DNA of 64,000 bases, taken from NCBI RefSeq assembly GCF_030247185.1, contig NC_080571.1, forward strand, positions 140,521,999 to 140,585,998. Direction: 5' to 3'. Below, piece by piece: positions 20,002-31,157 of this stretch. This stretch comes from Malaya genurostris (Eukaryota > Arthropoda > Insecta > Diptera > Culicidae). Below the pieces are notes generated by a model. That model was not told where the DNA came from. It saw nothing but the letters and a program-made list of their open reading frames with translations, and did no database searches. Position numbers and translations under genes: made by a program. Every line of letters begins with the position of its first letter. Position 1 is the stretch's first letter.

Positions 20002-22551
20002 TCACGATGAAAGCTCCCAAAAACGATCGTTCAATGGAAGAACTCCCGCCAGAACTTCAAGACTCATTGTATGTGTCGAATGCATGCACCCTAAAGCAAT
20101 TCGCAAACAACGATACTGAATTCGCTCCAGTTTGATAATATGAGAGTTTGCAGCGGAACGAAAGCAAACGCATCCATATTCCATCACTGAAAGTATCGTT
20201 GTCTGATACAATTTTATTAGATCTTCCGGATGAGCACCCCACCAAGATCCTGTTATTGTTCGAAGAAAATTTACTCTTTGTTGGCATTTTGTTATCAGAA
20301 ACCTAATGTGTCCTCCCCACGTGCATTTGGAATCAAACCACACCCCAAGGTATTTGAAAGTCAAAACCTGTTGGATCATTCTTTCCATCATATGAAGCTG
20401 AAGCTGCGCTGGATCATGCTTTCTTGAAAAGACGACCAGCTCTGTTTTCTCCGCAGAGAATTCGATACCCAGATGAACAGCCCAAACGGACAAGTTATCT
20501 AAGGTATCTTGCAATGGTTTTTGCAGATCAATAGCTTTGAGTCCAGTAACTGAAACTACGCCATCATCTGCCAATTGTCTTAGTGTACATGGTGTTACTA
20601 GACAGCTGTCAATGTCATTCACGTAAAAATTATAAAGGAGCGGACTGAGGCATGAGCCTTGCGGTAGACCCATGTAGCTAATTCTGAATGTTGCCAAATC
20701 GCCATGTGAAAAATGCATGTGTTTCTCTGACAAAAGGTTGTGCAAATAATTATTTATAACCGGTGGAAGTCCATGTTGGTGGAGCTTGTCTGAAAGAACA
20801 TCAATGGAAACTGAATCAAATGCTCCTTTAATGTCTAAAAATACAGATGCCATTTGTTGCTTTTGAGCGAAGGCAATTTGGATGTCAGACGAAAGTAATG
20901 CAAGGCAATCATTCGTCCCTCTATTTCTACGGAAGCCAAACTGAGTATCTGACAACAAACCGTTCGTCTCGACCCAAGTGTCGAGACGTCGAAGAATAAT
21001 TTTTTCGAACAATTTTCTGATGCAGGACAACATCGCAATGGGTCTATATGAGTTGTGATTGGAAGCTGGTTTCCCCGGCTTTTGAATGGCGATAACTTTC
21101 ACTTGCCTCCAGTCAGGTGGAACAATATTTTGCTCAAGAAACTTGTTAAACAATTCCAACAAACGACTTTTTGCGAGGTCGGGCAGATTTTTCACCAAGT
21201 TGAATTTAATTCTGTCTAACCCAGGAGCGTTATTGTTACAAGACATGAGTGCTATGGAAAAATCCATCATTGAAAAGGGGCTATCAATGGAACCTTTATT
21301 TGGAAAAGATTCCCTTATAATGCTATGCGTAGGAACAGAATCTGGACAAACTTTCCTCGCAAAATCAAATATCCATCGGTTCGAGTATTCTGCGCTCTCA
21401 TTTCCTATGTTACGATTCCTCATTCGTCTGGCCGTATTCCAAAGAGTGCTCATTGAGGTTTCTCTTGACAAACCTTCGACAAAATGTCTCCAATAGCTAC
21501 ATTTCTTGGCCCGAAGTATGCTCTTGTACTTGGTTTCTAAAGTCAAGAAATTTTCAAAATTCTGAGGAGTTCCTCCTCCTCGTTTTAAAAACGTCTTGAA
21601 AGCATTTTGTTTCGCGTGCTTAGCATCTGAACACTCTTTGTCCCACCAAGGGTTTGGAGGCCTTATGTTAGACGATGGACCAAGAAATCGTTTGGTTTGG
21701 GCTTGTTCTGCGGCCCCCAGAATCGAACAAACGAGGAAGTCATATTCTTCAAGTGGGGGGAGCTCTTCCATTGAAGTTAAGACACTTGAAATATTACTTT
21801 GATATTTAATCCAGTCAATATTTTTTGTCAAATCATATGGAATATTAACTGAATTAGCAATGCCTTTGTTACTGCTAATCGAGATGATGATTGGTAAATG
21901 ATCGCTACCATGTAAATCAGGAAATACTTTCCAGGTGCAATCTATTCGAATTGAAGTCGAACAAAGAGATAAATTTAATGCACTTGGACGTGCAGGAGGT
22001 CTTGGGGTCCGTGTCATGCTACCCATATTTAGTACCGTCATGCTAAAATTGTCGCAAATATTATATATTAGAGATGATCTGCTATCATTGTAAACGGAAC
22101 CCCACATCATTCCGTGCGAATTGAAATCTCCTAAAATCAAACGTGGAGCAGGAAGGGCTTCGACAATTTCATTAAGCTGTCGTTGTCCAACTTGAGCTCT
22201 TGGAGGAATATATACCGAAGCAATGCAAATGTCCTTTCCTTTAATGTTTATTTGACAAGCAACAACTTCTATACTAGAAGTCGAAGGAATGTTTAATCTA
22301 TAAAAGGAATAACATTTCTTAATTCCTAAAAGCACTCCACCATACGGGGAGTCTTTATCGAGACGTATAATGTTAAAGTCATTAAAATTTAAGGCTATGT
22401 TTGATGTAAGCCATGTTTCGCACAAAGCAAATACATCACATTTTTGACTATGCAACAAAACTTTAAATGAATCAAGTTTTGGCATGATGCTTCGACAATT
22501 CCACTGCAGGACAGTGATTGAATCATTTGCGGCGGATGATGAATTATCCAT
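20002..22551 (-). pseudogene. el.1 ORF2: endonuclease and reverse transcriptase
   Basis: About 849 codons from the ATG at 22551, which overlaps the ORF1 stop. Endonuclease motifs: ITVLQWNCRSI, FALCETWLTS (Glu), LILGDFNSHG, GSDHLPIII. Reverse transcriptase motifs: PGLDRIKFN, YRPIAMLSCIRKLFEK, QFGFRRNRGTNDCL, FLDIKGAFDSVS (Asp), GLPQGSCLSPLL and LRQLADDGVVS, where the first residue of the usual F/YxDD motif is Leu. A TGA at 20002 replaces the CGA (Arg) seen in el.3, cutting the protein before RNase H. Everything up to that codon is open, so the copy is fairly young. Confidence 0.9.
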
Positions 22552-23857
22552 CAAATGATACAAAACCTGAAAGAGCTGGCCATTGAGCTGATAACTGTTT
22601 CAAAAAAGTTCTAGCTATTGGAAGGAATGCTGTTATGATGGTCTTTAGAGGTTCAGAAATATTGAATGCAGCGAAAATCCATTCTACAATTTCCGAAAAT
22701 TTCAGTAATCCTGTTGGTGAATGTGAAATAGAGCCCACTGGATTATTGTCTTTTCTTGAGCTAGTTCCTGGATAGGTTTGTGAATTTGACAAACCAGGAG
22801 GCACAGTTTTTGGTTTTAAATTTGGCTTTTTAGCTTTAACACGGGGATCTTCTTTTGAAGGTGTAATTTTAGGTGTCTTTTTTGGTATTTTATGGTTTGG
22901 TAATCTCCTCTTAACAGACCCTTGAGAAGTGACAAACGATGTATCTTCACTATTTCCGTCAGAGTCAGATTCCTCTGGCTCCGCAAGATTTGAAAAACCG
23001 TTTTCGGTTTCCAAAGGGGAGACATGTAGGACCGTTTTGAGCATTTCTGCATATGTGCGCTTAGACCGTGCTTTTAAAGAAAGCTTCATTTTGTCTTTAC
23101 GCAGCTTAAATGCAGCGCACACTGAAAGATCATCATGAGGACTTTCCCCACAATAAACACATTTTTCAACATCTTTATCGGAAAGATTATCCTTATGAGG
23201 CCCTTGACATTTGATACATTTGGACTTATTACTACAGTAAGTAGCTGTATGTCCGAATTTTTTACAGTTCGTGCAATTCATAACAAGCGGTACGAAAAGC
23301 CGAACAGGAAGACGAATTTTATCGATATAGACATGGCTAGGCAATGCAGATCCGGAAAATGTTACGCGAAACGAATCTGAGGGACGATAAGACTTTTTTC
23401 CATCGACAATAGATGCTGAGTACAATTGTTTGCACTCGAGTATCTTAACTCCCTCAAGCATGGAGTTTTTAAAATGGCCAACTCCATTTTTAAGTAAATC
23501 ATCTGCTGTCAGACTTGCTTCAGTCACAACACCGTCAATTTCTACCTCCTTCGATGGAATGTAAACTCGATATTCAATAGCAAATAAATTACAGGTTACA
23601 ATATCGTTTGCCTGTTTCAAGTCGTTAACAACAACTCGAATTTTATCTCTATTAACCTTACAGATTTCTTTAACTTCAGAGAAATGTGATGTCAAATCCT
23701 TTGTAATTTGCATCAAGTTTAAAATCTTTTCTTTTTTTCGAAGATAGACTATCCATGGCCCAGTGGTACCCTGTGGATAACGTTTAGCCCTCGGAGTATT
23801 TAAACTCTTACTAATATCCGGAATCGGATTCGGATGATCTTCCATGAGATCATCCAT
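22544..23857 (-). CDS. el.1 ORF1, gag-like RNA-binding protein
   Basis: An uninterrupted frame of 437 codons from ATG 23857. The first 190 residues are a conserved N-terminal region shared with el.2 ORF1 (PWIVYLRKKEK, then REVEID-like EVEIDGVVTEASLT). Three zinc knuckles follow: CTNCKKFGHTATYC, CIKCQGPH and CVYCGESPHDDLSVC. After a basic KLSLKARSKRTYAEML helix comes a Ser/Asp-rich, Pro/Lys-rich linker and a short hydrophobic C-terminal domain (FSEIVEWIFAAFNISEPLKTII). It ends in SFDG-stop, overlapping ORF2 by eight bases. It should bind element RNA and form the retrotransposition particle. Confidence 0.85.
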   Translation of the reverse strand: MDDLMEDHPNPIPDISKSLNTPRAKRYPQGTTGPWIVYLRKKEKILNLMQITKDLTSHFSEVKEICKVNRDKIRVVVNDLKQANDIVTCNLFAIEYRVYIPSKEVEIDGVVTEASLTADDLLKNGVGHFKNSMLEGVKILECKQLYSASIVDGKKSYRPSDSFRVTFSGSALPSHVYIDKIRLPVRLFVPLVMNCTNCKKFGHTATYCSNKSKCIKCQGPHKDNLSDKDVEKCVYCGESPHDDLSVCAAFKLRKDKMKLSLKARSKRTYAEMLKTVLHVSPLETENGFSNLAEPEESDSDGNSEDTSFVTSQGSVKRRLPNHKIPKKTPKITPSKEDPRVKAKKPNLKPKTVPPGLSNSQTYPGTSSRKDNNPVGSISHSPTGLLKFSEIVEWIFAAFNISEPLKTIITAFLPIARTFLKQLSAQWPALSGFVSFDG

Positions 23858-24558
23858 TACATTAATTTTTTTTGTAAATTAATAATACCAAAATAAAAAC
23901 TTATGTTTAGTAAAATTTCAGATATAAGAAATAAAAAATAAATTGAATTAAATCTACCTTGTAGCTGATGTCTCTGTTCCTTTATCGTGAAGAACGATGT
24001 GAAGCTCTTCCAAAGATTTCCAATTGGCAGTCTTCTGCTGTTTCCAATTGGCAGTCTTCTGTCGTTTACTGCTATCTCAGTTGCTCTGCCGTCGTTGTGG
24101 ACACCACTGCACTTGCTGTGCTGCCTGTACCTGACCCCAGGTACAGTGCTTTTGCTCTTGGTGGCGATCAAATACGATGCTTGCAGTGTAGCACCTCGCG
24201 ATATATGCCGTCTCTTTTGATCCTACGCAGCGTACAAATTCTGGTACCTGGTAGATCAGCACTGGGTTGCTTTAGCACCTCTGTGCCTTTGCACCCCTTC
24301 GTCTTCGCACCTTTATGCGATGGCACCTCTGTGACTCGTCACTTCTATGCTCTCGCACCTCTGTGTTTCTACACCTCTGTGCGTATGAACGGGATGGCCT
24401 TCGTTGCTAGCTTTCCAGTCGGGAAACGCCCCGAATATTGCGTTTGCTATGGGCAGTTTAACTACCTGAAGCTTAGAATTGTCTCGGTAGCAGCCGTTAA
24501 CTCACGAGCCAGTACAATCGAAACACAAACTCTTCGCTTTAATGGTTTTGACTGAATG
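23858..24558 (-). other. Presumed 5' untranslated region of el.1
   Basis: No long frame. 24020-24060 holds a tandem CAATTGGCAGTCTTCTG pair. 24270-24390 repeats CACCTCTGTG-type words about every 25-30 bp. Both would suit an internal promoter region of a LINE. The boundary at 24558 is set where the ATT array begins. Confidence 0.5.
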
Positions 24559-24775
<217 letters not shown>

Positions 24776-24779
24776 GAAG

Positions 24780-26827
24780 ACCTCCAAATCCTTGGTGGGA
24801 CAAAGAGTGCTCAGATGCTAAACACGCGAAACAAAATGCTTTCAAGACGTTTTTAAAACGAGGAGAATTTTGAAAAATTCTTGGTTTTAGAAACCATGTA
24901 CAGAACATACTTGGGTCAAGAAATGCAGCTATTGGAGACATTTTGTGGAAGGTTTGTCAATGAGCACTCTTTGGAATACGGCCAGACGAATGCGGAATCG
25001 TAACGTAGGAAATGAGAGTGAGGAGTACTCGAATCGATGGATATTTGATTTTGCGAGGAAAGTTTGTCCAGATTCTGTTCCTACGCATAGCATTATTAGG
25101 GAGTCTTCTTCAAATGATGATTCCATTGATAGCCCCTTTCCAATGATGGAATTTTCCATAGCACTCATGTCTTGTAACAATAACGCTCCTGGGTTGGACA
25201 GAATTAAATTTAATTTGGTGAATAATCTGTCAGACCTCGCAAAAAGACGTTTGTTGGAATTGTTCAACAAGTTTCTTGAGCAAAATATTGTTCCACCTGA
25301 CTGGAGACAAGTGAAAGTTATCGCCATTCAAAAGCCGGGGAAACCAGCTTCCAATCACAACTAATATAGACCCATTGCAATGTTGTACTGCATCAGAAAA
25401 TTGTTCGAAAAAATTATTCTTCGACGTCTCGACACTTGGGTCGAGACAAAAGATTTGTTGTCAGATACTCAATTTGGCTTCTGAAGAAATAAAGGGACGA
25501 ATGATTGCCTTGCATTGCTTTCGTCTGATATCCAAATTGCCTTCGCTCAAAACAACAAATGGCCTCTGTATTTTTAGACATAAAAGGAGCATTTGATTCA
25601 GTTTCCATTGATGTTCTTTCAGACAAGCTCCACCAACATGAACTTACAGCGGTTATAAATACTTATTAGCACAACCTTTTGTCAGAGAAGTGCATGTATT
25701 TTTCACATGGCGATTTGGCAACATTCAGAATTAGCTACATGGGTCTCCCGCAAGGCTCATGCCTCAGTCCGCTCCTGTATAAATTCTATGTAAACGACAT
25801 TGACAGCTGTCTAGTAACACCATGTACACTAAGACAATTGGCAGATGATGGCGTGGTTTCAGTTACTGGATCCAAAGCTATTGATCTGCAAAAACCATTG
25901 CAAGATACCTTAGATAACTTGACCGTTTGGGCTGTTCATCTGGGTATCGAATTCTCTGCGGAGAAAACAGAGCTGGTCGTCTTTTCAAGAGAGCATGATC
26001 CCGCGCAGCTTCAGCTTCATATGATGGGAAGAATGATCCAACAGGTTTTGACTTTCAAATAAATCGGGGTTTTGTTTTGATTCGTGATGCACGTGGGGAA
26101 GACACATAAGGTTTCTGATAACAAAATGCCAACAGAGAGTAAATTTTCTTCGAACAATAACAGGGTCTTGGTGGGGTGCTCATCCGCAAGATCTAATAAA
26201 ATTGTGTCAGACAACGATACTTTCAGTGATGGAATATGGATGCGTTTGCTTTCGTTCCGCTGCAAATTCTCATATTATCAAACTGGAGCGAATTCAGTAT
26301 CGTTGTTTGCGAATTGCTTTAGGCTGCATGCATTCGACACATACAATGAGTCTTGAAGTTCTGGCGGGAGTTCTTCCATTGAAGGATCGTTTTTGGGAGC
26401 TTTCATCGCGACTGCTAATAAGATACGAGGTACTGAATCCCCTAGTTATTAATAACTTCGAAAAGCTAGTTGAGATTCAATCTCAAACAAGATTCATGAC
26501 AGTATATTTTAACCATATGTCACAGGAAATTAACCCTTCAAGATATATTCCTATCCGTGTCAGCCTCCTAAATGTCCCTGACTCAACTTTATTTTCGACA
26601 CATCCATGCAGCGCGAAGTGCGTGGAATCCTTGATCATTTACGCTCGATGGAAATCCCAAAAATATTTTAAAGTAAGTTCAGGCATATTGACTCTGAGAA
26701 AATGTTTTACACGGACGGATCGCGAATTGAAGAAGCGACAGGGTTTGGAATGTTCAACAATAATGTTTCAGCCTCATTCAAGCTTCAAGAACCTGCATCT
26801 GTTTATATAGCAGAGTTAGCAGCAGTT
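24780..26827 (+). pseudogene. el.3 ORF2, reverse transcriptase and start of RNase H, degraded
   Basis: Fragments in order: WWDKECSDAKHAKQNAF (24780), a frameshift near 24870, then 24945-25364 with TARRMRNRN, NNNAPGLDRIKFNLV and DWRQVKVIAIQKPGKPA. A TAA at 25362 and several shifts hit the finger and palm region at 25365-25670, where the FLDIKGAFDS aspartate lies in a broken stretch. 25679-26062 keeps GLPQGSCLSPLL and LRQLADDGVVS. 26202-26480 resumes the C-terminal region, and the frame near 26690-26827 carries FTRTD-like RNase H sequence in shifted register. The gene is clearly dead, but useful for repairing the alignment of el.1. Confidence 0.85.
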
Positions 26828-27476
26828 TTTTTTTTTATTCAATAATATAATTATTTTTAAGGCTCACTGCTTTAGCTCTAAGGTGCCAAGGACTTTTTCT
26901 AATTTTATTAACGACTAACTTAAAACTAGGATAGTATGATTGGATAATGTTGTATTGGGGTCGCAGTGGTCGACTTTGGCAGATCCAACCTTCAGCTGGC
27001 GATCGGCACCGGCCGGTGGATGGAATATATCATGAGTCTTCCAGATGACGTTGGCCGCATCCCTCGGTCCGTGTGGGTCCGCGGGAAACACCCCCAGGCT
27101 ACGAATACCCGGCGGGTGGCCCGCATGACTAGAGCGACCTTCCGTGGGCGATGATGGTGATGTAAATATAACGAAAAAGTATAGAGAAGTAAATATTGCG
27201 GAAAACGAAGTAAAATGGGGATATGGGAACGAAATGACTAAGAACGACAGAGATCTAATTAGTTGACATCGAGATGGAGAAGAGACGGGGAGGGGGGAAG
27301 CGAGAAGGTTAGTGACAGCAAAAAGATCTTGTTAGTTCCGATGAAGATGGTGGACAGATGAGGACTCGGGGTAATCGGCGGAAGTTAGTGTCGAACCTGC
27401 AGGTGAAAATAATTCTTAGCCACAGTTGAAATAACGTCGATAAATAGGAGGAACTTTCTAAGCAAGATGTGACAGA
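26828..27476 (-). other. 3' untranslated region of el.2
   Basis: No coding frame is supported. It aligns with the 3' region of el.4 (38040-38770), for example at GATGTCAACTAATTAGATCT and GCAGTGAGCCTTAAAAATAA before the A tail. Confidence 0.75.
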
Positions 27477-30400
27477 TTACACTTGTATATTAATGTGTTT
27501 GAGGAACTGGTATATCAGAAGCATATATGAACTATCCCGACTCGCCAACACATCCCGAACCGGAACCTCAGTCGGTCTACCTCGGGCCCTGACGGATTCC
27601 AATAGCTCCGATCTGGCGTCGCGATACTCTACGCACGACCACACGACATGCTCGATGTCCTGATAACCGTCGCCACAGGTGCAGAGCCCGTTCTCCACGA
27701 TCCCGATACGCCGGAGATGTGCGTTAAATGTATAGTGATTTGACATGAGTCGTGACATAACGCGAATGAAATCACGACTCACGTTCATCCCCTTGAACCA
27801 AGGTTTCGTCGATACCTTAGGGATAATGGAGTGTAGCCATCGTCTCAGTTCGTCATTTGTCCATGAAGTTTGCCAACTTTCGAGAGTTTTCTGACGAGAA
27901 ATACTGAAAAATTCATTGAAGCAGATTGGTCTTTCATAAATGTCACCTTGTAATGCGCCCACCTTAGCCAATGAGTCTGCCTTTTCATTGCCCGGAATGG
28001 AACAATGTGAAGGGACCCAGACTATCGATATTAAATAAGACCGTTCAGATAAAGTTCGCAAGTGTTCCCGTATTTTCCCCAGGAAATATGGGGGATACTT
28101 TCCTGGCTTCACTGCGCGGAGAGCTTCTATTGAACTTAGACTGTCCGTGACAATGAAGTAATGGTCTTTGGGCAAGGTTTCAATGATCTCGAGGGTGTAC
28201 TGAATAGCAGCTAATTCTGCGACGTAAACTGAAGCCGGATCACTGAGTTTGTAAGAAGCGGTGATGTTTTGATTGAAGATGCCGAAGCCTGTGGACCTGT
28301 CGATGTTTGATCCATCAGTGTAAAACACCTTTTCACAGTTGACTGTTCTAAATTTATTATAAAATATATTAGGGGCCACTCGAGGGCGTACGTGTTCCGG
28401 AATTCCACGAATCTCTTCTCTCATGGATGTGTCGAAAAACACAGTAGAATCAGAAGTATCCAAGAAATGAGCACGGTTGGACGCAAACGAAGAAGGATTA
28501 ATATTCTGAGCCATGTAATCAAAATACAAGGACATAAAACGGGTTTGAGAATTAAGCTCAACTAACCTTTCGAAGTTTTCAATCACCAGAGGATTCAAAA
28601 TGTCGCATCGAATGAGCAAACGATATGAGAGATCCCAGAACCGGTTTTTCAACGGTAAGACGCCCGCCAACACTTCAAGACTCATCGTATGAGTTGATTG
28701 CATGCAACCCAAGGCAATACGTAAACAACGATACTGAATTCTTTCCAGCTTAATGAAATGGGTGTTCGCGGCGGATCGGAAGCAGAAGCATCCATATTCC
28801 ATAACGGACAATATCGTTGTTTGGTACAGCCTGATCAGGTCTCCTGGGTGGGCACCCCACCAAGTTCCGGTTATTGTACGAAGAAAATTGATTCTCTGCT
28901 GGCATTTTTGTTTCAGATACCTAATGTGACATCCCCAGGTGCCTTTGGAGTCGAACCAGACCCCGAGATATTTGAATGTGAAGACCTGAGCTATGTTTTC
29001 ACCCCCTAGTTGAAGCTGTAGTTGTGCTGGTTCTCGCTTCCTTGAAAATACAACCAGCTCAGTTTTCTCCGTAGAGAACTCGATACCCATTTGAAGAGCG
29101 CATGTGGATAAGCTGGCAAGAGTATCTTGTAACGGCCCTTGCAGATCGCCAGCTTTGGGTCCTATAATGGACACAACGCTGTCGTCGGCAAGTTGTCTCA
29201 GCGTGCAAGATGTGTTGATACATTTATCGATGTCGTTTACGTAAAAATTGTATAAAAGGGGGCTTAAGCATGAGCCCTGAGGAAGACCCATGTAACTGAA
29301 TCGTATTGTCGACAAATCACCATGCGCGAAATACATGTATTTCTCTGACAATAGATTGTACAAAAAGTTATTCAAAATTGGTGAAAGACCATGCTGATGC
29401 AACTTCTCAGATAGGATATTTATAGAAACTGAGTCAAAAGCCCCCTTGATGTCTAGGAAAACTGACGCCATTTGTTCCTTACGAGCAAATGCCATTTGAA
29501 TTTCGGTTGAGAGCAACGCAAGACAATCGTTCGTTCCTTTGCCCCTGCGGAAACCAAATTGTGTATCTGAAAGTAAGCCATTAGTCTCGATCCAATTGTC
29601 TAGACGAAACAGAATCATTTTTTCGAACAATTTCCGGATACAGGAAAGCATAGCAATCGGCCGATACGAATTGTGATCGGAGGCTGGTTTTCCTGGTTTT
29701 TGAATGGATATCACTTTCACTTGTCTCCAGTCATGTGGAACAATGTTGTCCTCAAGGAACTTATTGAATAAACTCAGCAAGCGCCTTTTGGCGGGGTCAG
29801 GCAGATTTTTCAACAAGTTGAATTTTATTCTGTCTAATCCCGGGGCTTTATTGTTACATGACAAGAGCGCAAGTGAGAGCTCTACCATCGAAAACGGTGT
29901 TTCGTTTGTATTTGGTGTCGCGGCGCGGGTGATCTTCTGTTCCGGAACAGAGTCTGGACATACTTTTTTAGCGAAATCGAATATCCAGCGGTTAGAATAT
30001 TCCTCGCTTTCATTCGTTGTGTTATGATTGCGCATTCGTCGGGCTGTGTTCCAAAGAGTGCTCATAGATGTTTCTTTTGTTAGGCCGTCTACGAACCGAC
30101 GCCAGTAACCGCGTTTCTTAGCTCTAATCAAGTTCTTAATTTTAACGTCTAACGCCGCGTAATTCCGGTAATTATCAGGTGTTCCATTTTTTCTGAATAT
30201 TTTATACGCGGAGGCTCTCTCCGCGTTTAAATTTGTGCACTCTTTGTCCCACCACGGGTTGGGAGGACGGATGTTAGTTTTCGCGCCGGGTACACGTTTC
30301 GTCTGAGCTTGAGTCGCGGTGTCGAGAATCAAGCCAGTCAAAAACGTGTACTCTTCCTCCGGAGGAAGTTGTTGAGTTCTTTCAAGTTTCTCAGATATCG

Positions 30401-31157
30401 CGGTCGCATAGCTATTCCAATCAATATTTCGTGTGAGGTCATACGAAACATTGATTGTCTTCGATGGTTTTGAGCCGCTGGTGATTGATATTACGATCGG
30501 TAGATGGTCGCTACCGTGGGGATCAGGAATTACCTCCCACGTGCAATCCAACCGTAGCGATGTCGAGCAAAGGGATAAATCCAGCGCACTTGGTCTTGCT
30601 GGTGGTGCAGGAATCCGTGTCATTTCTCCCGTATTCAAGATTGTCATATTGAAGTTGTCGCAGATATCATGGATCATAGCTGATCTGCTATCGTCGTGAA
30701 GACAGCCCCATCCCGTACCGTGTGAGTTAAAGTCTCCTAAAACCAACGTAGGTGCGGGAAGGAGCTCAATGATATCACTGAGCCACCGATGCCCAACCGA
30801 GGCTCTTGGGGGAATATAGATTGAAGCAATGCAATGATCCTTGCCTTTGATTGTAACATGACATGCGACAGTTTCAATACCTGATATCGAGGGGAGGTTA
30901 ATTCGATAAAAAGAATAGCACTTTTTGATCCCCAAAAGTACTCCTCCGTAGGGATCATCTCGATCCAGGCGAATAATGTTAAAATCGTGGAAGTTTAAGG
31001 ATATTTCAGAAGTTAGCCAAGTTTCGCACAATGCAAATGCGTCACATTTCAGATTATTTACTAGAAATTTAAAAGAATCTATTTTTGGGATGATACTTCT
31101 GCAATTCCACTGTAAAACAGTGATTAGATCCGTGACCTCGGTGGATGATTTAGCCAT
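27477..31157 (-). CDS. el.2 ORF2: endonuclease, reverse transcriptase, RNase H polyprotein
   Basis: About 1226 codons, fully open, from the ATG at 31157 (MAKSSTEVTD), chosen because it matches el.1 and el.4 and lies in the ORF1 stop overlap. Endonuclease (about residues 10-230): LQWNCRSIIP, CETWLTS, LVLGDFNSHG near 140, GSDHLPIVI. Reverse transcriptase (about 440-760): PGLDRIKFN, QFGFRRGKGTNDCL, FLDIKGAFDSVS, GLPQGSCLSPLL, and LADD near 655 in place of YADD. RNase H (about 940-1070): FYTDGSN, VAELAAIQY, IVTDSLSS, SHCSIPGNEKADSLAK. A C-terminal CTCGDGYQDIEHVVWSC motif may bind nucleic acid. All catalytic residues are present, so it may be functional. Confidence 0.95.
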   Translation of the reverse strand: MAKSSTEVTDLITVLQWNCRSIIPKIDSFKFLVNNLKCDAFALCETWLTSEISLNFHDFNIIRLDRDDPYGGVLLGIKKCYSFYRINLPSISGIETVACHVTIKGKDHCIASIYIPPRASVGHRWLSDIIELLPAPTLVLGDFNSHGTGWGCLHDDSRSAMIHDICDNFNMTILNTGEMTRIPAPPARPSALDLSLCSTSLRLDCTWEVIPDPHGSDHLPIVISITSGSKPSKTINVSYDLTRNIDWNSYATAISEKLERTQQLPPEEEYTFLTGLILDTATQAQTKRVPGAKTNIRPPNPWWDKECTNLNAERASAYKIFRKNGTPDNYRNYAALDVKIKNLIRAKKRGYWRRFVDGLTKETSMSTLWNTARRMRNHNTTNESEEYSNRWIFDFAKKVCPDSVPEQKITRAATPNTNETPFSMVELSLALLSCNNKAPGLDRIKFNLLKNLPDPAKRRLLSLFNKFLEDNIVPHDWRQVKVISIQKPGKPASDHNSYRPIAMLSCIRKLFEKMILFRLDNWIETNGLLSDTQFGFRRGKGTNDCLALLSTEIQMAFARKEQMASVFLDIKGAFDSVSINILSEKLHQHGLSPILNNFLYNLLSEKYMYFAHGDLSTIRFSYMGLPQGSCLSPLLYNFYVNDIDKCINTSCTLRQLADDSVVSIIGPKAGDLQGPLQDTLASLSTCALQMGIEFSTEKTELVVFSRKREPAQLQLQLGGENIAQVFTFKYLGVWFDSKGTWGCHIRYLKQKCQQRINFLRTITGTWWGAHPGDLIRLYQTTILSVMEYGCFCFRSAANTHFIKLERIQYRCLRIALGCMQSTHTMSLEVLAGVLPLKNRFWDLSYRLLIRCDILNPLVIENFERLVELNSQTRFMSLYFDYMAQNINPSSFASNRAHFLDTSDSTVFFDTSMREEIRGIPEHVRPRVAPNIFYNKFRTVNCEKVFYTDGSNIDRSTGFGIFNQNITASYKLSDPASVYVAELAAIQYTLEIIETLPKDHYFIVTDSLSSIEALRAVKPGKYPPYFLGKIREHLRTLSERSYLISIVWVPSHCSIPGNEKADSLAKVGALQGDIYERPICFNEFFSISRQKTLESWQTSWTNDELRRWLHSIIPKVSTKPWFKGMNVSRDFIRVMSRLMSNHYTFNAHLRRIGIVENGLCTCGDGYQDIEHVVWSCVEYRDARSELLESVRARGRPTEVPVRDVLASRDSSYMLLIYQFLKHINIQV
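31150..31157 (-). promoter_or_regulatory. ORF1 stop / ORF2 start overlap ATGGCTAA
   Basis: The ORF2 ATG (31157-31155) and the ORF1 TAA (31152-31150) share eight bases. The same arrangement is ATGGATAA in el.1 (22551-22544) and ATGGCTAA in el.4 (35456-35463). This suggests ORF2 is translated by termination-reinitiation, as shown for some other non-LTR elements. Confidence 0.8.

Larger units (their letters stand above)
17638..24558 (-). mobile_element. I-clade LINE 'el.1' (Loner/I-like), interrupted by a foldback element
   Basis: Order on the minus strand: 5' region 24558-23858, ORF1 23857-22544, ORF2 22551 to about 18982 (endonuclease, reverse transcriptase, RNase H), 3' region, then an (AAT)n end at 17748-17638. 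The 3' sequence just before the array (17750-17825) is about 80% like that of plus-strand el.3 (34020-34096), which proves the end. A 911-bp foldback insertion (17828-18738) splits the 3' region. Clade is judged from the endonuclease-RT-RNase H order and the zinc-knuckle ORF1. ORF2 has a nonsense codon, a deletion and frameshifts. Confidence 0.8.

Noticed and set aside
26966..27154. 62-codon frame, Arg-rich
   Set aside because: It lies antisense in the 3' region of el.2 and has no counterpart motif; it is a chance frame.
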